NCBI GenBank assembly: GCA_963678705.1
Contig: OY783209.1
Location: 62,001-126,000, forward strand
Length of the DNA stretch: 64,000 nt
DNA from: Panorpa germanica
Taxonomy: Eukaryota; Arthropoda; Insecta; Mecoptera; Panorpidae
Direction: 5' to 3'
Part shown: one piece after another, positions 49,780-63,130 of the stretch
Position numbering within the stretch: the first letter of the stretch is position 1
Layout of the letters: each line of letters starts with the position of its first letter
Program-made: the position numbers and the translations under genes
Notes under the pieces: model-generated
What the model was told of the DNA's origin: nothing
Database searches by the model: none
What the model saw: only the letters and a program-made list of their open reading frames with translations

Positions 49780-51191
49780 GAATGTAAAATTTATGACCTA
49801 TATTAACGTAACTTTTTACGCTGATTTCAAATATGTAATTTATTTTTTGGTAGGCCTCCCGGTTTTCGAGATATCGGCGTGTCAAGGGTTAAATAATGGA
49901 AAGATTTCAAAATGGTTTCCATATTTGAAATCAGCGGGAAATTCTACGTTTAAAAACGTTGTTAAATATCGAAAAAAAAACATTTGCTTTTTTGTTAAAA
50001 TTTTAAAGGTTATACTCTTGTTAATTTTACAAAAAGTTGATGGTCTCTGAATGTAAAATTTATGACCTATATTAACGTAACTTTTTACGCTGATTTCAAA
50101 TATGTAATTTATTTTTTGGTAGGCCTCCCGGTTTTCGAGATATCGGCGTGTCAAGGGTTAAATAATGGAAAGATTTCAAAATGGTTTCCATATTTGAAAT
50201 CAGCGAGAAATTCTACGTTTAAAAACGTTGTTAAATATCGAAAAAAAAACATTTGCTTTTTTGTTAAAATTTTAAAGGTTATTATACTCTTGTTAATTTT
50301 ACAAAAAGTTGATGGTCTCTGAATGTAAAATTTATGACCTATATTAACGTAACTTTTTACGCTGATTTCAAATATGTAATTTATTTTTTGGTAGGCCTCC
50401 CGGTTTTCGAGATATCGGCGTGTCAAGGGTTAATTAATGGAAATTTTGTCGGCCATTTTGAAAAACTTCTTTTTGCTGTAGCGCCTAAATGGCTGAACCA
50501 ATTTGAAAATTGTCTATGGCGAAAAGATGCGCAGGGAAATTCTATATAAAATTACATTTTCCAAATTTTTCCAAGACCCATAGTGCACCTGTAATAACGC
50601 TTGTGCAAACCATAGAATGAATGGCTCTAGTGTGGCCCCCTTATAGCTCCTAATAGAAACATTATATAAATTTTATAAAGGAGTATCTAGACTATCTCAT
50701 ATTAAAATTTGAGCATCCTAAGTGTTTATTGTACCTTGTAATTAACGTTGCAAGCATGCTATGTCAATAAATGTAACGCTTGTGCAAACCATAGAATGCA
50801 TGGCTCTAGTGTGGCCCCCTTAAGGCTCCTAATAGAAACATTATATAAAATTTATAAAGTAGTGTCTAGACTATCTCATATTAAAATTTGAGCATCCTAG
50901 GTCTTTATTGTAGCTTGTAATTAACGTTGCAAGCATGCTATGTCAATAAATGTAACGCTTTTGCAAACCATAGAATGCATGGCTCTAGTGTGGCCCCCTT
51001 AAGGCTCCTAATAGAAACATTATATAAATTTTATAAAGGAGAGTCTAGACTACCTCATATAAAAATTTCAGACTTCTATCTCTTATGGTTCATGAGATAA
51101 TAACACTTGAAGCTTGATAGAACATTTTAGAACATTTGGTAGTCGAAAAATTATTCGAAAAAAATGATATTTTAACAAGGTATATTACCGT
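49780..51191. repeat. Type I HOR, 1412 bp
   Basis: B 49780-50048, B 50049-50320, D 50321-50645, A 50646-50824, A 50825-51003 (CGCTTTTGC), A3' 51004-51191. Confidence 0.95.
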
Positions 51192-52603
51192 GAATGTAAA
51201 ATTTATGACCTATATTAACGTAACTTTTTACGCTGATTTCAAATATGTAATTTATTTTTTGGTAGGCCTCCCGGTTTTCGAGATATCGGCGTGTCAAGGG
51301 TTAAATAATGGAAAGATTTCAAAATGGTTTCCATATTTGAAATCAGCGGGAAATTCTACGTTTAAAAACGTTGTTAAATATCGAAAAAAAAACATTTGCT
51401 TTTTTGTTAAAATTTTAAAGGTTATACTCTTGTTAATTTTACAAAAAGTTGATGGTCTCTGAATGTAAAATTTATGACCTATATTAACGTAACTTTTTAC
51501 GCTGATTTCAAATATGTAATTTATTTTTTGGTAGGCCTCCCGGTTTTCGAGATATCGGCGTGTCAAGGGTTAAATAATGGAAAGATTTCAAAATGGTTTC
51601 CATATTTGAAATCAGCGAGAAATTCTACGTTTAAAAACGTTGTTAAATATCGAAAAAAAAACATTTGCTTTTTTGTTAAAATTTTAAAGGTTATTATACT
51701 CTTGTTAATTTTACAAAAAGTTGATGGTCTCTGAATGTAAAATTTATGACCTATATTAACGTAACTTTTTACGCTGATTTCAAATATGTAATTTATTTTT
51801 TGGTAGGCCTCCCGGTTTTCGAGATATCGGCGTGTCAAGGGTTAATTAATGGAAATTTTGTCGGCCATTTTGAAAAACTTCTTTTTGCTGTAGCGCCTAA
51901 ATGGCTGAACCAATTTGAAAATTGTCTATGGCGAAAAGATGCGCAGGGAAATTCTATATAAAATTACATTTTCCAAATTTTTCCAAGACCCATAGTGCAC
52001 CTGTAATAACGCTTGTGCAAACCATAGAATGAATGGCTCTAGTGTGGCCCCCTTATAGCTCCTAATAGAAACATTATATAAATTTTATAAAGGAGTATCT
52101 AGACTATCTCATATTAAAATTTGAGCATCCTAAGTGTTTATTGTACCTTGTAATTAACGTTGCAAGCATGCTATGTCAATAAATGTAACGCTTGTGCAAA
52201 CCATAGAATGCATGGCTCTAGTGTGGCCCCCTTAAGGCTCCTAATAGAAACATTATATAAAATTTATAAAGTAGTGTCTAGACTATCTCATATTAAAATT
52301 TGAGCATCCTAGGTCTTTATTGTAGCTTGTAATTAACGTTGCAAGCATGCTATGTCAATAAATGTAACGCTTTTGCAAACCATAGAATGCATGGCTCTAG
52401 TGTGGCCCCCTTAAGGCTCCTAATAGAAACATTATATAAATTTTATAAAGGAGAGTCTAGACTACCTCATATAAAAATTTCAGACTTCTATCTCTTATGG
52501 TTCATGAGATAATAACACTTGAAGCTTGATAGAACATTTTAGAACATTTGGTAGTCGAAAAATTATTCGAAAAAAATGATATTTTAACAAGGTATATTAC
52601 CGT
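51192..52603. repeat. Type I HOR, 1412 bp
   Basis: B 51192-51460, B 51461-51732, D 51733-52057, A 52058-52236, A 52237-52415 (CGCTTTTGC, as in the unit before), A3' 52416-52603. Confidence 0.95.
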
Positions 52604-54015
52604 GAATGTAAAATTTATGACCTATATTAACGTAACTTTTTACGCTGATTTCAAATATGTAATTTATTTTTTGGTAGGCCTCCCGGTTTTCGAGATATCG
52701 GCGTGTCAAGGGTTAAATAATGGAAAGATTTCAAAATGGTTTCCATATTTGAAATCAGCGGGAAATTCTACGTTTAAAAACGTTGTTAAATATCGAAAAA
52801 AAAACATTTGCTTTTTTGTTAAAATTTTAAAGGTTATACTCTTGTTAATTTTACAAAAAGTTGATGGTCTCTGAATGTAAAATTTATGACCTATATTAAC
52901 GTAACTTTTTACGCTGATTTCAAATATGTAATTTATTTTTTGGTAGGCCTCCCGGTTTTCGAGATATCGGCGTGTCAAGGGTTAAATAATGGAAAGATTT
53001 CAAAATGGTTTCCATATTTGAAATCAGCGAGAAATTCTACGTTTAAAAACGTTGTTAAATATCGAAAAAAAAACATTTGCTTTTTTGTTAAAATTTTAAA
53101 GGTTATTATACTCTTGTTAATTTTACAAAAAGTTGATGGTCTCTGAATGTAAAATTTATGACCTATATTAACGTAACTTTTTACGCTGATTTCAAATATG
53201 TAATTTATTTTTTGGTAGGCCTCCCGGTTTTCGAGATATCGGCGTGTCAAGGGTTAATTAATGGAAATTTTGTCGGCCATTTTGAAAAACTTCTTTTTGC
53301 TGTAGCGCCTAAATGGCTGAACCAATTTGAAAATTGTCTATGGCGAAAAGATGCGCAGGGAAATTCTATATAAAATTACATTTTCCAAATTTTTCCAAGA
53401 CCCATAGTGCACCTGTAATAACGCTTGTGCAAACCATAGAATGAATGGCTCTAGTGTGGCCCCCTTATAGCTCCTAATAGAAACATTATATAAATTTTAT
53501 AAAGGAGTATCTAGACTATCTCATATTAAAATTTGAGCATCCTAAGTGTTTATTGTACCTTGTAATTAACGTTGCAAGCATGCTATGTCAATAAATGTAA
53601 CGCTTGTGCAAACCATAGAATGCATGGCTCTAGTGTGGCCCCCTTAAGGCTCCTAATAGAAACATTATATAAAATTTATAAAGTAGTGTCTAGACTATCT
53701 CATATTAAAATTTGAGCATCCTAGGTCTTTATTGTAGCTTGTAATTAACGTTGCAAGCATGCTATGTCAATAAATGTAACGCTTGTGCAAACCATAGAAT
53801 GCATGGCTCTAGTGTGGCCCCCTTAAGGCTCCTAATAGAAACATTCTATAAATTTTATAAAGGAGAGTCTAGACTACCTCATATAAAAATTTCAGACTTC
53901 TATCTCTTATGGTTCATGAGATAATAACACTTGAAGCTTGATAGAACATTTTAGAACATTTGGTAGTCGAAAAATTATTCGAAAAAAATGATATTTTAAC
54001 AAGGTATATTACCGT
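52604..54015. repeat. Type I HOR, 1412 bp
   Basis: B 52604-52872, B 52873-53144, D 53145-53469, A 53470-53648, A 53649-53827 (CGCTTGTGC), A3' 53828-54015 (ACATTCTATAAATT, private). Confidence 0.95.
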
Positions 54016-55891
54016 GAATGTAAAATTTATGACCTATATTAACGTAACTTTTTACGCTGATTTCAAATATGTAATTTATTTTTTGGTAGGCCTCCCGGTT
54101 TTCGAGATATCGGCGTGTCAAGGGTTAAATAATGGAAAGATTTCAAAATGGTTTCCATATTTGAAATCAGCGGGAAATTCTACGTTTAAAAACGTTGTTA
54201 AATATCGAAAAAAAAACATTTGCTTTTTTGTTAAAATTTTAAAGGTTATACTCTTGTTAATTTTACAAAAAGTTGATGGTCTCTGAATGTAAAATTTATG
54301 ACCTATATTAACGTAACTTTTTACGCTGATTTCAAATATGTAATTTATTTTTTGGTAGGCCTCCCGGTTTTCGAGATATCGGCGTGTCAAGGGTTAAATA
54401 ATGGAAAGATTTCAAAATGGTTTCCATATTTGAAATCAGCGAGAAATTCTACGTTTAAAAACGTTGTTAAATATCGAAAAAAAAACATTTGCTTTTTTGT
54501 TAAAATTTTAAAGGTTATACTCTTGTTAATTTTACAAAAAGTTGATGGTCTCTGAATGTAAAATTTATGACCTATATTAACGTAACTTTTTACGCTGATT
54601 TCAAATATGTAATTTATTTTTTTGTAGGCCTCCCGGTTTTCGAGATAACGGCGTTTCAAGAGTTAAATAATGGAGATATTTCAAAATGGTTTTCAGATAT
54701 GAAATCAGCGGGAAATTCTACGTTCAAAAACATTGTTAAATTTCGAAAAAAAATATTTGCTTTTTCGTTAAATTTTTAAAGGTTATACTCTTGTTAATTT
54801 TACAAAAAGTTGATGGTCTCTGAATGTAAAATTTATGACCTATATTAACGTAACTTTTTACGCTGATTTCAAATATGTAATTTATTTTTTTGTAGGCCTC
54901 CCGGTTTTCGAGATAACGGCGTTTCAAGAGTTAAATAATGGAGATATTTCAAAATGGTTTTCAGATATGAAATCAGCGGGAAATTCTACGTTCAAAAACG
55001 TTGTTAAATTTCGAAAAAAAAAAATTTGCTTTTTTGTTAAAATTTTAAAGGTTATACTCTTGTTAATTTCACAAAAAGTCGATGGTCTCCAAATGTAAAA
55101 TTTATAACGTATTGTGACGTAACTTTTTACGCTGATTTCAAATATGCAATTTATTTTTTGGTAGGCCTCCCGGTTTTCGAGATATCGGCGTGTCAAGGGG
55201 TAAATAATGGACATTTGCTTTTATCGTTACGACATTTGTTTTTATCATTACGACATTTGTTTTTATCATTACGACATTTGTTTTTATCGTTACGACATTT
55301 GTTTTTATCGTTACGGCCGTTTATATTTAAAATTATAATAATGTGCCCCCTAATAGAATCTTTATATAAAATTTATAAAGGAGTATCTAGACTATCTCAT
55401 ATTAAAATTTGAGCATCCTAGGTCTTTATTGTAGCTTGTAATTAACGTTGCAAGCATGCTATGTCAATAAATGTAACGCTTGTGCAAACCATAGAATGCA
55501 TGGCTCTAGTGTGGCCCCCTTATAGCTCCTAATAGAAACATTATATAAAATTTATAAAGTAGTGTCTAGACTATCTCATATTAAAATTTGAGCATTCTAG
55601 GTCTTTATTGTAGCTTGTAATTAACGTTGCAAGCATGCTATGTCAATAAATGTAACGCTTGTGCAAACCATAGAATGCATGGCTCTAGTGTGGCCCCCTT
55701 AAGGCTCCTAATAGAAACATTATATAAATTTTATAAAGGAGAGTCTAGACTACCTCATATAAAAATTTCAGACTTCTATCTCTTATGGTTCATGAGATAA
55801 TAACACTTGAAGCTTGATAGAACATTTTAGAACATTTGGTAGTCGAAAAATTATTCGAAAAAAATGATATTTTAACAAGGTATATTACCGT
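54016..55891. repeat. Type II HOR, 1876 bp
   Basis: B 54016-54284, B 54285-54553 (R, no ATT), FF 54554-54821, FF 54822-55090, Bt 55091-55209, C 55210-55314, L 55315-55345, A0 55346-55524 (AGAATCTTTAT), A 55525-55703 (GCATTCTAGG), A3' 55704-55891. Confidence 0.95.
55210..55314. repeat. C minisatellite, 5 x 21 bp (shortest array)
   Basis: One interior GTTTTTATCA copy fewer than the six-copy arrays; the edge copies are unchanged, so length change affects the middle of the array. Confidence 0.96.
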
Positions 55892-57303
55892 GAATGTAAA
55901 ATTTATGACCTATATTAACGTAACTTTTTACGCTGATTTCAAATATGTAATTTATTTTTTGGTAGGCCTCCCGGTTTTCGAGATATCGGCGTGTCAAGGG
56001 TTAAATAATGGAAAGATTTCAAAATGGTTTCCATATTTGAAATCAGCGGGAAATGCTACGTTTAAAAACGTTGTTAAATATCGAAAAAAAAACATTTGCT
56101 TTTTTGTTAAAATTTTAAAGGTTATACTCTTGTTAATTTTACAAAAAGTTGATGGTCTCTGAATGTAAAATTTATGACCTATATTAACGTAACTTTTTAC
56201 GCTGATTTCAAATATGTAATTTATTTTTTGGTAGGCCTCCCGGTTTTCGAGATATCGGCGTGTCAAGGGTTAAATAATGGAAAGATTTCAAAATGGTTTC
56301 CATATTTGAAATCAGCGAGAAATTCTACGTTTAAAAACGTTGTTAAATATCGAAAAAAAAGCATTTGCTTTTTTGTTAAAATTTTAAAGGTTATTATACT
56401 CTTGTTAATTTTACAAAAAGTTGATGGTCTCTGAATGTAAAATTTATGACCTATATTAACGTAACTTTTTACGCTGATTTCAAATATGTAATTTATTTTT
56501 TGGTAGGCTTCCCGGTTTTCGAGATATCGGCGTGTCAAGGGTTAATTAATGGAAATTTTGTCGGCCATTTTGAAAAACTTCTTTTTGCTGTAGCGCCTAA
56601 ATGGCTGAACCAATTTGAAAATTGTCTATGGCGAAAAGATGCGCAGGGAAATTCTATATAAAATTACATTTTCCAAATTTTTCCAAGACCCATAGTGCAC
56701 CTGTAATAACGCTTGTGCAAACCATAGAATGAATGGCTCTAGTGTGGCCCCCTTATAGCTCCTAATAGAAACATTATATAAATTTTATAAAGGAGTATCT
56801 AGACTATCTCATATTAAAATTTGAGCATCCTAAGTGTTTATTGTACCTTGTAATTAACGTTGCAAGCATGCTATGTCAATAAATGTAACGCTTGTGCAAA
56901 CCATAGAATGCATGGCTCTAGTGTGGCCCCCTTAAGGCTCCTAATAGAAACATTATATAAAATTTATAAAGTAGTGTCTAGACTATCTCATATTAAAATT
57001 TGAGCATCCTAGGTCTTTATTGTAGCTTGTAATTAACGTTGCAAGCATGCTATGTCAATAAATGTAACGCTTGTGCAAACCATAGAATGCATGGCTCTAG
57101 TGTGGGCTCCTTAAGGCTCCTAATAGAAACATTATATAAATTTTATAAAGGAGAGTCTAGACTACCTCATATAAAAATTTCAGACTTCTATCTCTTATGG
57201 TTCATGAGATAATAACACTTGAAGCTTGATTAAACATTTTAGAACATTTGGTAGTCGAAAAATTATTCGAAAAAAATGATATTTTAACAAGGTATATTAC
57301 CGT
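55892..57303. repeat. Type I HOR, 1412 bp, with several private substitutions
   Basis: B 55892-56160 (GGGAAATGCTACG), B 56161-56432 (AAAAAGCATTTGC), D 56433-56757 (GTAGGCTTCCCGG, StuI word lost), A 56758-56936, A 56937-57115 (TGTGGGCTCCTTAAGG for TGTGGCCCCCTTAAGG), A3' 57116-57303 (CTTGATTAAACATT). It is visibly more diverged than most units. Confidence 0.95.
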
Positions 57304-58536
57304 GAATGTAAAATTTATGACCTATATTAACGTAACTTTTTACGCTGATTTCAAATATGTAATTTATTTTTTGGTAGGCCTCCCGGTTTTCGAGATATCG
57401 GCGTGTCAAGGGTTAAATAATGGAAAGATTTCAAAATGGTTTCCATATTTGAAATCAGCGGGAAATTCTACGTTTAAAAACGTTGTTAAATATCGAAAAA
57501 AAAACATTTGCTTTTTTGTTAAAATTTTAAAGGTTATACTCTTGTTAATTTTACAAAAAGTTGATGGTCTCTGAATGTAAAATTTATGACCTATATTAAC
57601 GTAACTTTTTACGCTGATTTCAAATATGTAATTTATTTTTTGGTAGGCCTTTCGGTTTTCGAGATATCGGCGTGTCAAGGGTTAAATAATGGAAAGATTT
57701 CAAAATGGTTTCCATATTTGAAATCAGCGAGAAATTCTACGTTTAAAAACGTTGTTAAATATCGAAAAAAAAACATTTGCTTTTTTGTTAAAATTTTAAA
57801 GGTTATTATACTCTTGTTAATTTTACAAAAAGTTGATGGTCTCTGAATGTAAAATTTATGACCTATATTAACGTAACTTTTTACGCTGATTTCAAATATG
57901 TAATTTATTTTTTGGTAGGCCTCCCGGTTTTCGAGATATCGGCGTGTCAAGGGTTAATTAATGGAAATTTTGTCGGCCATTTTGAAAAACTTCTTTTTGC
58001 TGTAGCGCCTAAATGGCTGAACCAATTTGAAAATTGTCTATGGCGAAAAGATGCGCAGGGAAATTCTATATAAAATTACATTTTCCAAATTTTTCCAAGA
58101 CCCATAGTGCACCTGTAATAACGCTTGTGCAAACCATAGAATGAATGGCTCTAGTGTGGCCCCCTTATAGCTCCTAATAGAAACATTATATAAATTTTAT
58201 AAAGGAGTATCTAGACTATCTCATATTAAAATTTGAGCATCCTAAGTGTTTATTGTACCTTGTAATTAACGTTGCAAGCATGCTATGTCAATAAATGTAA
58301 CGCTTGTGCAAACCATAGAATGCATGGCTCTAGTGTGGCCCCCTTAAGGCTCCTAATAGAAACATTATATAAATTTTATAAAGGAGAGTCTAGACTACCT
58401 CATATAAAAATTTCAGACTTCTATCTCTTATGGTTCATGAGATAATAACACTTGAAGCTTGATAGAACATTTTAGAACATTTGGTAGTCGAAAAATTATT
58501 CGAAAAAAATGATATTTTAACAAGGTATATTACCGT
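57304..58536. repeat. Type I HOR, 1233 bp, one A missing
   Basis: B 57304-57572, B 57573-57844 (GTAGGCCTTTCGG), D 57845-58169, A 58170-58348, A3' 58349-58536. The post-D A runs straight into A3', in register. Confidence 0.95.
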
Positions 58537-60306
58537 GAATGTAAAATTTATGACCTATATTAACGTAACTTTTTACGCTGATTTCAAATATGTAATTTAT
58601 TTTTTGGTAGGCCTCCCGGTTTTCGAGATATCGGCGTGTCAAGGGTTAAATAATGGAAAGATTTCAAAATGGTTTCCATATTTGAAATCAGCGGGAAATT
58701 CTACGTTTAAAAACGTTGTTAAATATCGAAAAAAAAACATTTGCTTTTTTGTTAAAATTTTAAAGGTTATACTCTTGTTAATTTTACAAAAAGTTGATGG
58801 TCTCTGAATGTAAAATTTATGACCTATATTAACGTAACTTTTTACGCTGATTTCAAATATGTAATTTATTTTTTGGTAGGCCTCCCGGTTTTCGAGATAT
58901 CGGCGTGTCAAGGGTTAAATAATGGAAAGATTTCAAAATGGTTTCCATATTTGAAATCAGCGAGAAATTCTACGTTTAAAAACGTTGTTAAATATCGAAA
59001 AAAAAACATTTGCTTTTTTGTTAAAATTTTAAAGGTTATTATACTCTTGTTAATTTTACAAAAAGTTGATGGTCTCTGAATGTAAAATTTATGACCTATA
59101 TTAACGTAACTTTTTACGCTGATTTCAAATATGTAATTTATTTTTTGGTAGGCCTCCCGGTTTTCGAGATATCGGCGTGTCAAGGGTTAATTAATGGAAA
59201 TTTTGTCGGCCATTTTGAAAAACTTCTTTTTGCTGTAGCGCCTAAATGGCTGAACCAATTTGAAAATTGTCTATGGCGAAAAGATGCGCAGGGAAATTCT
59301 ATATAAAATTACATTTTCCAAATTTTTCCAAGACCCATAGTGCACCTGTAATAACGCTTGTGCAAACCATAGAATGAATGGCTCTAGTGTGGCCCCCTTA
59401 TAGCTCCTAATAGAAACATTATATAAATTTTATAAAGGAGTATCTAGACTATCTCATATTAAAATTTGAGCATCCTAAGTGTTTATTGTACCTTGTAATT
59501 AACGTTGCAAGCATGCTATGTCAATAAATGTAACGCTTGTGCAAACCATAGAATGCATGGCTCTAGTGTGGCCCCCTTAAGGCTCCTAATAGAAACATTA
59601 TATAAAATTTATAAAGTAGTGTCTAGACTATCTCATATTAAAATTTGAGCATCCTTGGTCTTTATTGTAGCTTGTAATTAACGTTGCAAGCATGCTATGT
59701 CAATAAATGTAACGCTTGTGCAAACCATAGAATGCATGGCTCTAGTGTGGCCCCCTTATAGCTCCTAATAGAAACATTATATAAAATTTATAAAGTAGTG
59801 TCTAGACTATCTCATATTAAAATTTGAGCATCCTAGGTCTTTATTGTAGCTTGTAATTAACGTTGCAAGCATGCTATGTCAATAAATGTAACGCTTGTGC
59901 AAACCATAGAATGCATGGCTCTAGTGTGGCCCCCTTATAGCTCCTAATAGAAACATTATATAAAATTTATAAAGTAGTGTCTAGACTATCTCATATTAAA
60001 ATTTGAGCATCCTAGGTCTTTATTGTAGCTTGTAATTAACGTTGCAAGCATGCTATGTCAATAAATGTAACGCTTGTGCAAACCATAGAATGCATGGCTC
60101 TAGTGTGGCCCCCTTAAGGCTCCTAATAGAAACATTATATAAATTTTATAAAGGAGAGTCTAGACTACCTCATATAAAAATTTCAGACTTCTATCTTTTA
60201 TGGTTCATGAGATAATAACACTTGAAGCTTGATAGAACATTTTAGAACATTTGGTAGTCGAAAAATTATTCGAAAAAAATGATATTTTAACAAGGTATAT
60301 TACCGT
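58537..60306. repeat. Type I HOR, 1770 bp, two extra A
   Basis: B 58537-58805, B 58806-59077, D 59078-59402, A 59403-59581, A 59582-59760 (CATCCTTGGTC), A 59761-59939, A 59940-60118, A3' 60119-60306 (CTATCTTTTATGG). This is the longest run of A monomers in a type I unit here. Confidence 0.95.
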
Positions 60307-61718
60307 GAATGTAAAATTTATGACCTATATTAACGTAACTTTTTACGCTGATTTCAAATATGTAATTTATTTTTTGGTAGGCCTCCCGGTTTTCGAGATA
60401 TCGGCGTGTCAAGGGTTAAATAATGGAAAGATTTCAAAATGGTTTCCATATTTGAAATCAGCGGGAAATTCTACGTTTAATAACGTTGTTAAATATCGAA
60501 AAAAAAACATTTGCTTTTTTGTTAAAATTTTAAAGGTTATACTCTTGTTAATTTTACAAAAAGTTGATGGTCTCTGAATGTAAAATTTATGACCTATATT
60601 AACGTAACTTTTTACGCTGATTTCAAATATGTAATTTATTTTTTGGTAGGCCTCCCGGTTTTCGAGATATCGGCGTGTCAAGGGTTAAATAATGGAAAGA
60701 TTTCAAAATGGTTTCCATATTTGAAATCAGCGAGAAATTCTACGTTTAAAAACGTTGTTAAATATCGAAAAAAAAACATTTGCTTTTTTGTTAAAATTTT
60801 AAAGGTTATTATACTCTTGTTAATTTTACAAAAAGTTGATGGTCTCTGAATGTAAAATTTATGACCTATATTAACGTAACTTTTTACGCTGATTTCAAAT
60901 ATGTAATTTATTTTTTGGTAGGCCTCCCGGTTTTCGAGATATCGGCGTGTCAAGGGTTAATTAATGGAAATTTTGTCGGCCATTTTGAAAAACTTCTTTT
61001 TGCTGTAGCGCCTAAATGGCTGAACCAATTTGAAAATTGTCTATGGCGAAAAGATGCGCAGGGAAATTCTATATAAAATTACATTTTCCAAATTTTTCCA
61101 AGACCCATAGTGCACCTGTAATAACGCTTGTGCAAACCATAGAATGAATGGCTCTAGTGTGGCCCCCTTATAGCTCCTAATAGAAACATTATATAAATTT
61201 TATAAAGGAGTATCTAGACTATCTCATATTAAAATTTGAGCATCCTAAGTGTTTATTGTACCTTGTAATTAACGTTGCAAGCATGCTAGGTCAATAAATG
61301 TAACGCTTGTGCAAACCATAGAATGCATGGCTCTAGTGTGGCCCCCTTAAGGCTCCTAATAGAAACATTATATAAAATTTATAAAGTAGTGTCTAGACTA
61401 TCTCATATTAAAATTTGAGCATCCTAGGTCTTCATTGTAGCTTGTAATTAACGTTGCAAGCATGCTATGTCAATAAATGTAACGCTTGTGCAAACCATAG
61501 AATGCATGGCTCTAGTGTGGCCCCCTTAAGGCTCCTAATAGAAACATTATATAAATTTTATAAAGGAGAGTCTAGACTACCTCATATAAAAATTTCAGAC
61601 TTCTATCTCTTATGGTTCATGAGATAATAACACTTGAAGCTTGATAGAACATTTTAGAACATTTGGTAGTCGAAAAATTATTCGAAAAAAATGATATTTT
61701 AACAAGGTATATTACCGT
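60307..61718. repeat. Type I HOR, 1412 bp
   Basis: B 60307-60575 (TTTAATAACG, otherwise seen only at 29.6-42.6 kb), B 60576-60847, D 60848-61172, A 61173-61351 (GCTAGGTCAATAAAT), A 61352-61530 (GTCTTCATTG), A3' 61531-61718. Confidence 0.95.
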
Positions 61719-63130
61719 GAATGTAAAATTTATGAGCTATATTAACGTAACTTTTTACGCTGATTTCAAATATGTAATTTATTTTTTGGTAGGCCTCCCT
61801 GTTTTCGAGATATCGGCGTGTCAAGGGTTAAATAATGGAAAGATTTCAAAATGGTTTCCATATTTGAAATCAGCGGGAAATTCTACGTTTAAAAACGTTG
61901 TTAAATATCGAAAAAAAAACATTTGCTTTTTTGTTAAAATTTTAAAGGTTATACTCTTGTTAATTTTACAAAAAGTTGATGGTCTCTGAATGTAAAATTT
62001 ATGACCTATATTAACGTAACTTTTTACGCTGATTTCAAATATGTAATTTATTTTTTGGTAGGCCTCCCGGTTTTCGAGATATCGGCGTGTCAAGGGTTAA
62101 ATAATGGAAAGATTTCAAAATGGTTTCCATATTTGAAATCAGCGAGAAATTCTACGTTTAAAAACGTTGTTAAATATCGAAAAAAAAACATTTGCTTTTT
62201 TGTTAAAATTTTAAAGGTTATTATACTCTTGTTAATTTTACAAAAAGTTGATGGTCTCTGAATGTAAAATTTATGACCTATATTAACGTAACTTTTTACG
62301 CTGATTTCAAATATGTAATTTATTTTTTGGTAGGCCTCCCGGTTTTCGAGATATCGGCGTGTCAAGGGTTAATTAATGGAAATTTTGTCGGCCATTTTGA
62401 AAAACTTCTTTTTGCTGTAGCGCCTAAATGGCTGAACCAATTTGAAAATTGTCTATGGCGAAAAGATGCGCAGGGAAATTCTATATAAAATTACATTTTC
62501 CAAATTTTTCCAAGACCCATAGTGCACCTGTAATAACGCTTGTGCAAACCATAGAATGAATGGCTCTAGTGTGGCCCCCTTATAGCTCCTAATAGAAACA
62601 TTATATAAATTTTATAAAGGAGTATCTAGACTATCTCATATTAAAATTTGAGCATCCTAAGTGTTTATTGTACCTTGTAATTAACGTTGCAAGCATGCTA
62701 TGTCAATAAATGTAACGCTTGTGCAAACCATAGAATGCATGGCTCTAGTGTGGCCCCCTTAAGGCTCCTAATAGAAACATTATATAAAATTTATAAAGTA
62801 GTGTCTAGACTATCTCATATTAAAATTTGAGCATCCTTGGTCTTTATTGTAGCTTGTAATTAACGTTGCAAGCATGCTATGTCAATAAATGTAACGCTTT
62901 TGCAAACCATAGAATGCATGGCTCTAGTGTGGCCCCCTTAAGGCTCCTAATAGAAACATTATATAAATTTTATAAAGGAGAGTCTAGACTACCTCATATA
63001 AAAATTTCAGACTTCTATCTCTTATGGTTCATGAGATAATAACACTTGAAGCTTGATAGAACATTTTAGAACATTTGGTAGTCGAAAAATTATTCGAAAA
63101 AAATGATATTTTAACAAGGTATATTACCGT
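61719..63130. repeat. Type I HOR, 1412 bp
   Basis: B 61719-61987 (TTATGAGCTAT and CCTCCCTGTTTTCG), B 61988-62259, D 62260-62584, A 62585-62763, A 62764-62942 (CATCCTTGGTC with CGCTTTTGC), A3' 62943-63130. Confidence 0.95.
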
